From Actinomycetes bacterium (lineage in GTDB: Bacteria > Actinomycetota > Actinomycetes > Mycobacteriales > Mycobacteriaceae): a DNA stretch of 26,052 bases. Below, one piece after another: positions 22,539 to 26,052 of the stretch. The position numbers and the translations under genes were made by a program. The notes under the pieces are model-generated. The model was not told the DNA's origin, did not search any database, and worked only from the letters and a program-made list of their open reading frames with translations. Each line of letters starts with the position of its first letter. The first letter of the stretch is position 1. Location: contig JAEZKH010000008.1 in NCBI GenBank assembly GCA_023415515.1, positions 1-26,052 on the forward strand, written 5' to 3'.

Positions 22539-23351
22539 TCAGCGGTACGCGGTGACCCGGCCGACGAGGGCGATTCGACCGTCGGCCCCGATTGCCTGCG
22601 CGTCAGCCACACCGCTGCGCCTGCCGACCCGCAGCGCCGTTCCCACGTAACGCGATTCGTCGCCGCTGAAGAACTGTCGCAGGAAGTTCACCCGCAACGA
22701 CCCGGTGTTCAGCGGCTGCTTGGGGTGGTCGGCATTGAGTGCGGCGCACGCGGCGAGTTCCAGGCCCGCGGCCGCCACCCCACCATGCACGATGGCAAGG
22801 CTGTTGTTGAGCACCGGGTTCGGCTGTTGATGGATAACCCCGGTCACCTCGCAGAGTCGCAGCGCCATGATCTCGGCGAGGTCGGTCGGTCGCGGTTCCT
22901 CGACGAGTTCCGGCCATTCCTGCGGGAACTCGCCGGGATGGGTCACGTACACGGATCGAACCGTGCCGACGCCGATCGCGTCGTCGCCGATCCTCAGCTC
23001 GCACATTCCGAGCGCTGATGATGAGCCACGCGTGCCGATGGGTCGCGCGGTCGCGACGACGGGCACATCGGGGTTGGCGGCGATCACCGACAGTGCGGTC
23101 GGGGTCAACTCGAGCGACAGCTCGCTGGACACCGTCCATTCGTCGTCGGCGCGGCGGTAGTGATTCACCAGACCCGCCGCGTGGTCGACCAGCACGGCCA
23201 GCGGCCCCGCGGTCGGTGTACCGGTGACCGGGTTGAGCAGACCGGCCGCGGGCATCGAGCCGACGAACGGATCGGCGCTGTCCACCACGTTCGCGATGCC
23301 GAACCGGCCCAGCGCCGTGTTCGACGCGTAGAGCAGCGGCGCCTCGGTCAC
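22539..23351 (-). CDS. PaaI/hotdog-type thioesterase family protein (tandem hotdog)
   Basis: The 270-residue protein appears to contain two hotdog folds. The first is at about 30-140 (GPLAVLVDHAAGLVNHYR, then SSELSLELTP). The second is at about 160-270 (NSLAIVHGGVAAAGLELA, then SLRVNFLRQFFSGDES and RRSGVADAQAIGADGR). The HGG and D-H-A helices are typical of PaaI-type thioesterases, which hydrolyse aromatic or acyl-CoA thioesters. The GTG start at 23351 overlaps the stop of the upstream NTF2-like gene as GTGA. The two form an operon behind operator copy D. Confidence 0.82.
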   Translation of the reverse strand: MTEAPLLYASNTALGRFGIANVVDSADPFVGSMPAAGLLNPVTGTPTAGPLAVLVDHAAGLVNHYRRADDEWTVSSELSLELTPTALSVIAANPDVPVVATARPIGTRGSSSALGMCELRIGDDAIGVGTVRSVYVTHPGEFPQEWPELVEEPRPTDLAEIMALRLCEVTGVIHQQPNPVLNNSLAIVHGGVAAAGLELAACAALNADHPKQPLNTGSLRVNFLRQFFSGDESRYVGTALRVGRRSGVADAQAIGADGRIALVGRVTAYR

Positions 23352-23839
23352 GTCATCATCCGGCCTGCTGCCTTACCGATCAGCCGTCGCAGCCGACTCG
23401 AGAGGTACACGGAGACAACGCCGTTCCCGACGTCCTCACGTAACCGCGTCAGCCTCGAACTCGTGATGAGCCAGTCACCGTCGACCTTCTCGTAGGTCTC
23501 GGTGTAGTGGCCGTATCCGCGCAGATTCACCCCGGGGGCGAACCGGACCACGTCCTCGAGTGCCCACACACCGTGTGCGGTGGTGGCCGACGTCAACTCG
23601 ATCTCGGGGGCGTGTACCTGGTGCACCGTGGCCTGTGACCGCAGACCCTTGCGGGTGAAGGCGACGAACTCGTCGGCGCCGCGGATCAGCTTTCCGCCTG
23701 CCTCCGACGTGTCGCTGAGCAGATCGTCGTGAAACAGCGCGCGCCAGGCTTGCCAGTCCTTGGTGTCCAACAGCCGGCAGTAACGAGCCTTGAGCTGTTT
23801 GATCGCCTCGATCTCCAGCAGCGTGGTGGCGTCGTCCAT
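23348..23839 (-). CDS. SnoaL/NTF2-like protein
   Basis: The 163-residue protein has a single NTF2-like cone fold: N-terminal helix EIEAIKQLKARYCRLLDTKDWQAW in pieces, FHDDLLSD, then beta strands with ATVHQVHAPEIEL, HGVWALEDVV, GYGHYTETYEKVDGDWLI. Members include ring-opening hydrases, ketosteroid-isomerase-like enzymes and proteins with no known activity. The DTKDW segment is shared with the frameshifted gene at 3704-4133, but the two are otherwise quite different. The ATG at 23839 lies 6 bases after the CACCCT of operator copy D. First gene of a two-gene operon with the thioesterase. Confidence 0.85.
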   Translation of the reverse strand: MDDATTLLEIEAIKQLKARYCRLLDTKDWQAWRALFHDDLLSDTSEAGGKLIRGADEFVAFTRKGLRSQATVHQVHAPEIELTSATTAHGVWALEDVVRFAPGVNLRGYGHYTETYEKVDGDWLITSSRLTRLREDVGNGVVSVYLSSRLRRLIGKAAGRMMT

Positions 23840-23845
23840 CAGCAG

Positions 23846-23875
23846 AGGGTGACAGTTGACCTACAGATTGTAAAG
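23846..23875 (-). promoter_or_regulatory. Operator/promoter element upstream of the NTF2-like gene (copy D)
   Basis: On the minus strand CTTTACAA (23875-23868) and TGTCACCCT (23854-23846) have half-site starts 20 bp apart, as in copies A, B, C and E. The gene's ATG begins 6 bases later. The last half-site differs from copies A-C by one base (CCCT for CGCT). Confidence 0.65.
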
Positions 23876-24047
23876 TTCGCCCGGTCGACCTGAGCCCACC
23901 CGACAAGCTTGATCGGCAAAGTCCGCCAAATTTATCGTCGGCGGCGACCTGACCTGCGACATTGCCGCCGTCCCGGCACCGCCCGACGGGCTCGCAGGCC
24001 GCCTCCGACTTGCATCCGGTCCGCCGTTGCGGCTTTCATGTGTTGTC

Positions 24048-24833
24048 ATGCCTGAATTGGATCGCCGCAGCATGATGTATCTATCAGGGCTGGGCCTGCT
24101 GTCGACCGTCATCCCCGTTGCCAAAGCGGGCGCGGCGTCGACGTACGTGTTCGAGGACAATTTCGACGGTCCCGCGGGTTCGTCTCCCGACACCTCGAAA
24201 TGGATGATCTCCAAGGCCCGCGAGACGATGAAGGACCCGACGTTCTGGGAACTGCCCGAGAACGTCGGCCAGTATCGCGACGACCGGCGCAACGTGTACC
24301 TGGACGGCAAGTCCAACCTCGTCATCAAGGCCTTCAAAGACGGTGACACCTACTACGGCGGCAAGATCAACACCAGGTGGGAAGGCGGCATCGGCTACAC
24401 CTGGGAGGCCCGGATCAAGTTCGAGTGTCTGACCCCGGGTGCCTGGCCGGCATTCTGGCTGTCCAGCGACGCCAACGGCGAGATCGACATCATCGAGTGG
24501 TACGGCAACGGCAACTGGGCATCCGGCACCACCGTCCACGCTCTGGCCAACGGCTCGGAGTTCGCGACCCAGAACGTCACCGTGGACTCCGCATGGCACA
24601 CCTGGCGGGTCAAGTGGGACGACTCGGGGATGAGCTTCTGGCAGGACTACACCGACGGCGCGGCGCCGTACTTCACGGTCCCGGCGGGATCGCTCGCGGA
24701 CTGGCCGTTCAACAACCCCGGCTACAAGGTGTATCCGATCCTCAACCTCGCGGTCGCCGGATCCGGTGGCGGCGACCCGAGCGGCGGCAAGTACCCGTGC
24801 CAGATGCTCGTGGACTGGATCCGCGTCTGGTGA
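24048..24833 (+). CDS. Glycoside hydrolase family 16 (endo-beta-glucanase-like), Tat-exported
   Basis: The 261-residue protein begins MPELDRRSMMYLSGLGLLS, with a twin-arginine (RR) motif, a hydrophobic segment and a likely cleavage after AKAGA. The mature domain is a GH16 beta-jelly-roll with the catalytic ExDxxE motif at E145, D147 and E150 (GEIDIIEW): nucleophile E145 and acid/base E150. GAWPAFWLS and the C-terminal MLVDWIRVW are typical. GH16 enzymes cleave beta-1,3 or mixed beta-1,3/1,4 glucans and related polymers; the exact polysaccharide is unclear. It acts outside the membrane. I chose ATG 24048 over an in-frame upstream ATG at 24027 because it places the RR motif in the usual n-region. 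It is not obviously related to the catabolic locus. Confidence 0.92.
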   Translation: MPELDRRSMMYLSGLGLLSTVIPVAKAGAASTYVFEDNFDGPAGSSPDTSKWMISKARETMKDPTFWELPENVGQYRDDRRNVYLDGKSNLVIKAFKDGDTYYGGKINTRWEGGIGYTWEARIKFECLTPGAWPAFWLSSDANGEIDIIEWYGNGNWASGTTVHALANGSEFATQNVTVDSAWHTWRVKWDDSGMSFWQDYTDGAAPYFTVPAGSLADWPFNNPGYKVYPILNLAVAGSGGGDPSGGKYPCQMLVDWIRVW

Positions 24834-24890
24834 TAGCGATTTCGGCGTGAAAACCTGCGGTGAGCGCGGGGAATCACGCCGAAATCGCTA
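24834..24890. terminator. Bidirectional hairpin between GH16 and FadE genes
   Basis: TAGCGATTTCGGCGTGA at 24834-24850 and its exact reverse complement at 24874-24890 make a 17-bp perfect stem with a 23-base loop. It begins right after the GH16 stop codon and its right arm contains the stop codon of the convergent acyl-CoA dehydrogenase. It could terminate both genes. Confidence 0.7.
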
Positions 24891-26052
24891 GAAGGCCGCC
24901 TCTGGTAGCTCCATGATGTCGCCGTCGATCTCCTCGACGATCTTTCGCACGGCGGTCAGGAGCGGCAGCCTGTTGGACGCGAAGAACGCCGCGGTGGCGA
25001 CCTTTCCGCGGTAGAAAGCCTCGTCCCTGCCGGCCGCGAGCGCCGCGGTCGCGACGTTGGCCGCCACCAGCAGGCGCCACCCGATCAGCAGGTCCCCGAC
25101 GGCGAGCAGGTAGCGCACCGACGCGAGTCCGACCTTGTAGATGTCGGTCGGCGTCGACGACGCCGACATCAGATAACCGGTCAGCGTGCCGGTCATCGCC
25201 TGCACGTCCTCCAGTGCGGTGCGCAGTTGCTCGGCCTGCTGCTTCAAACCGGCATCGCACGTGTCGATGGTCGCGCTCACCTGCGCCGCCACGTGAGCGA
25301 GCGCCTGGCCGCGGTCGCGCACGATCTTGCGGAAGAAGAAGTCCATCGCCTGGATCGCGGTGGTGCCCTCGTAGAGCGAGTCGATCTTGGCGTCGCGAAT
25401 GTACTGCTCGATCGGATAGTCCTGCAGGAAGCCCGATCCGCCGAACGTCTGCAGCGACTCGGTGAGGATCTCGTAGGCCCGTTCCGAGCCGACCCCCTTG
25501 ACCACAGGCAGCAGAAGGTCGTCGACGCGATGCGCCAAGTCTGGATCGGCGCCTGAAACCAGTTGTGCGACATCGTCGTTCTGATGGGCGGCCGCGTACA
25601 GATACAGCGCGCGCAGACCCTCCGCATACGCCTTCTGCGTCATCAGGCTGCGGCGCACGTCGGGGTGGTGCATGATCGTCACCCGCGGCGCGGTCTTGTC
25701 GGTCATCTGCGTCATGTCGGCACCCTGCACCCGGGTCTTGGCGTATTCGAGTGCGTTGAGATAACCCGTCGACAGCGTGCCGGTGGCCTTCACCCCGATC
25801 GTCATGCGGGCATGCTCGATCACGGTGAACATCTGCGCGATGCCGTTGTGCACGTCGCCGACCAGATAGCCGACCGCCGGTATCCCGTGCGCACCGAAGG
25901 TCAGTTCGCATGTGGGGGAGGACTTCAGGCCCATCTTGTGTTCGAGTCCGGTGGCGAAAACACCGTTTCGCGGGCCGATTTCGAGGCTATCGGGGTCGAA
26001 CAGGTACTTCGGCACGTAGAAGAGGCTCAACCCCTTGGTGCCGGGCCCGGCA
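24888..26052 (-). CDS. FadE5-like acyl-CoA dehydrogenase, C-terminal part (runs off the right edge)
   Basis: The frame is open to the window edge and gives about 388 residues of a protein that in related genes is about 600 long. PGTKGLSLFYVPKYLFD, GLEHKMGLKSSPTCEL, MTQMTDKTAPRVTIMHHPDVRR, SLQTFGGSGFLQDYPIEQYIRD, and the catalytic-Glu motif SLYEGTTAIQAMDFFFRK are those of the long actinobacterial acyl-CoA dehydrogenases with an extra C-terminal domain, to which FadE5 belongs. The end MELPEAAF is also close to what I recall for FadE5. Several positions differ, so I read it as a paralogue. The expected reaction is the 2,3-dehydrogenation of acyl-CoA with FAD. Start codon and N-terminal third lie beyond the window. 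Confidence 0.9.
   Translation of the reverse strand, partial: AGPGTKGLSLFYVPKYLFDPDSLEIGPRNGVFATGLEHKMGLKSSPTCELTFGAHGIPAVGYLVGDVHNGIAQMFTVIEHARMTIGVKATGTLSTGYLNALEYAKTRVQGADMTQMTDKTAPRVTIMHHPDVRRSLMTQKAYAEGLRALYLYAAAHQNDDVAQLVSGADPDLAHRVDDLLLPVVKGVGSERAYEILTESLQTFGGSGFLQDYPIEQYIRDAKIDSLYEGTTAIQAMDFFFRKIVRDRGQALAHVAAQVSATIDTCDAGLKQQAEQLRTALEDVQAMTGTLTGYLMSASSTPTDIYKVGLASVRYLLAVGDLLIGWRLLVAANVATAALAAGRDEAFYRGKVATAAFFASNRLPLLTAVRKIVEEIDGDIMELPEAAF

Overview
The window is high-GC actinobacterial DNA. Several things point to a fast-growing Mycobacterium (Mycolicibacterium-like) chromosome: a 13E12-type DUF222 gene with a mycobacterial SOS box, F420-type luciferase-like oxidoreductases, many P450/acyl-CoA genes, start codons with little or no leader, and a FadE5-like acyl-CoA dehydrogenase. 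No rRNA, tRNA, CRISPR array or complete insertion sequence was seen. All functions are read from motifs and family resemblance; no search was run.

Left end (1-4.7 kb): the N-terminal part of a 13E12/DUF222 gene under a LexA-type box, a luciferase-like oxidoreductase with a probable one-base frameshift near its C-terminus, an EamA transporter, rlmN (23S rRNA A2503 methyltransferase), a frameshifted SnoaL/NTF2-like gene and a TetR regulator.

Core (4.7-17.5 kb) looks like a catabolic locus. A phosphotransferase-tetR-NTF2 operon (-) diverges from a CaiB-type CoA-transferase (+). A second, paralogous tetR (-) diverges from a P450 (+), which is followed by a ferredoxin remnant that lacks most of its Fe-S cysteines. 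An SMP-30-type lactonase plus thioesterase pair (-) diverges from a seven-gene (+) operon: NIPSNAP-like, P450, zinc alcohol dehydrogenase, HpcH/HpaI aldolase, SDR, Baeyer-Villiger-type monooxygenase and HSL-type esterase. Neighbouring genes in that operon overlap by 4 bp or sit 1 bp apart.

Right part (17.5-26 kb): four 22-bp direct repeats, a secreted Asn/Gly-repeat protein with a strong terminator, an acyl-CoA dehydrogenase, two more luciferase-like oxidoreductases, an NTF2-like/thioesterase pair, a Tat-exported GH16 glycoside hydrolase and the C-terminal part of a FadE5-like acyl-CoA dehydrogenase.

The most interesting signal is a shared regulatory element. CTTTACA(A), then about one and a half helical turns, then TGTCAC or TGTAAA, occurs five times with exactly 20 bp between half-site starts. 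Each copy is immediately upstream of a catabolic gene or between a divergent pair. One copy is a perfect palindrome. Two TetR paralogues with identical helix-turn-helix segments are encoded in the locus. I infer a TetR-controlled regulon for oxidising a cyclic or branched hydrophobic substrate: P450 hydroxylation, oxidation to a ketone, Baeyer-Villiger oxygen insertion, ester or lactone opening, CoA activation, then dehydrogenation and cleavage. The substrate cannot be told from the sequence.
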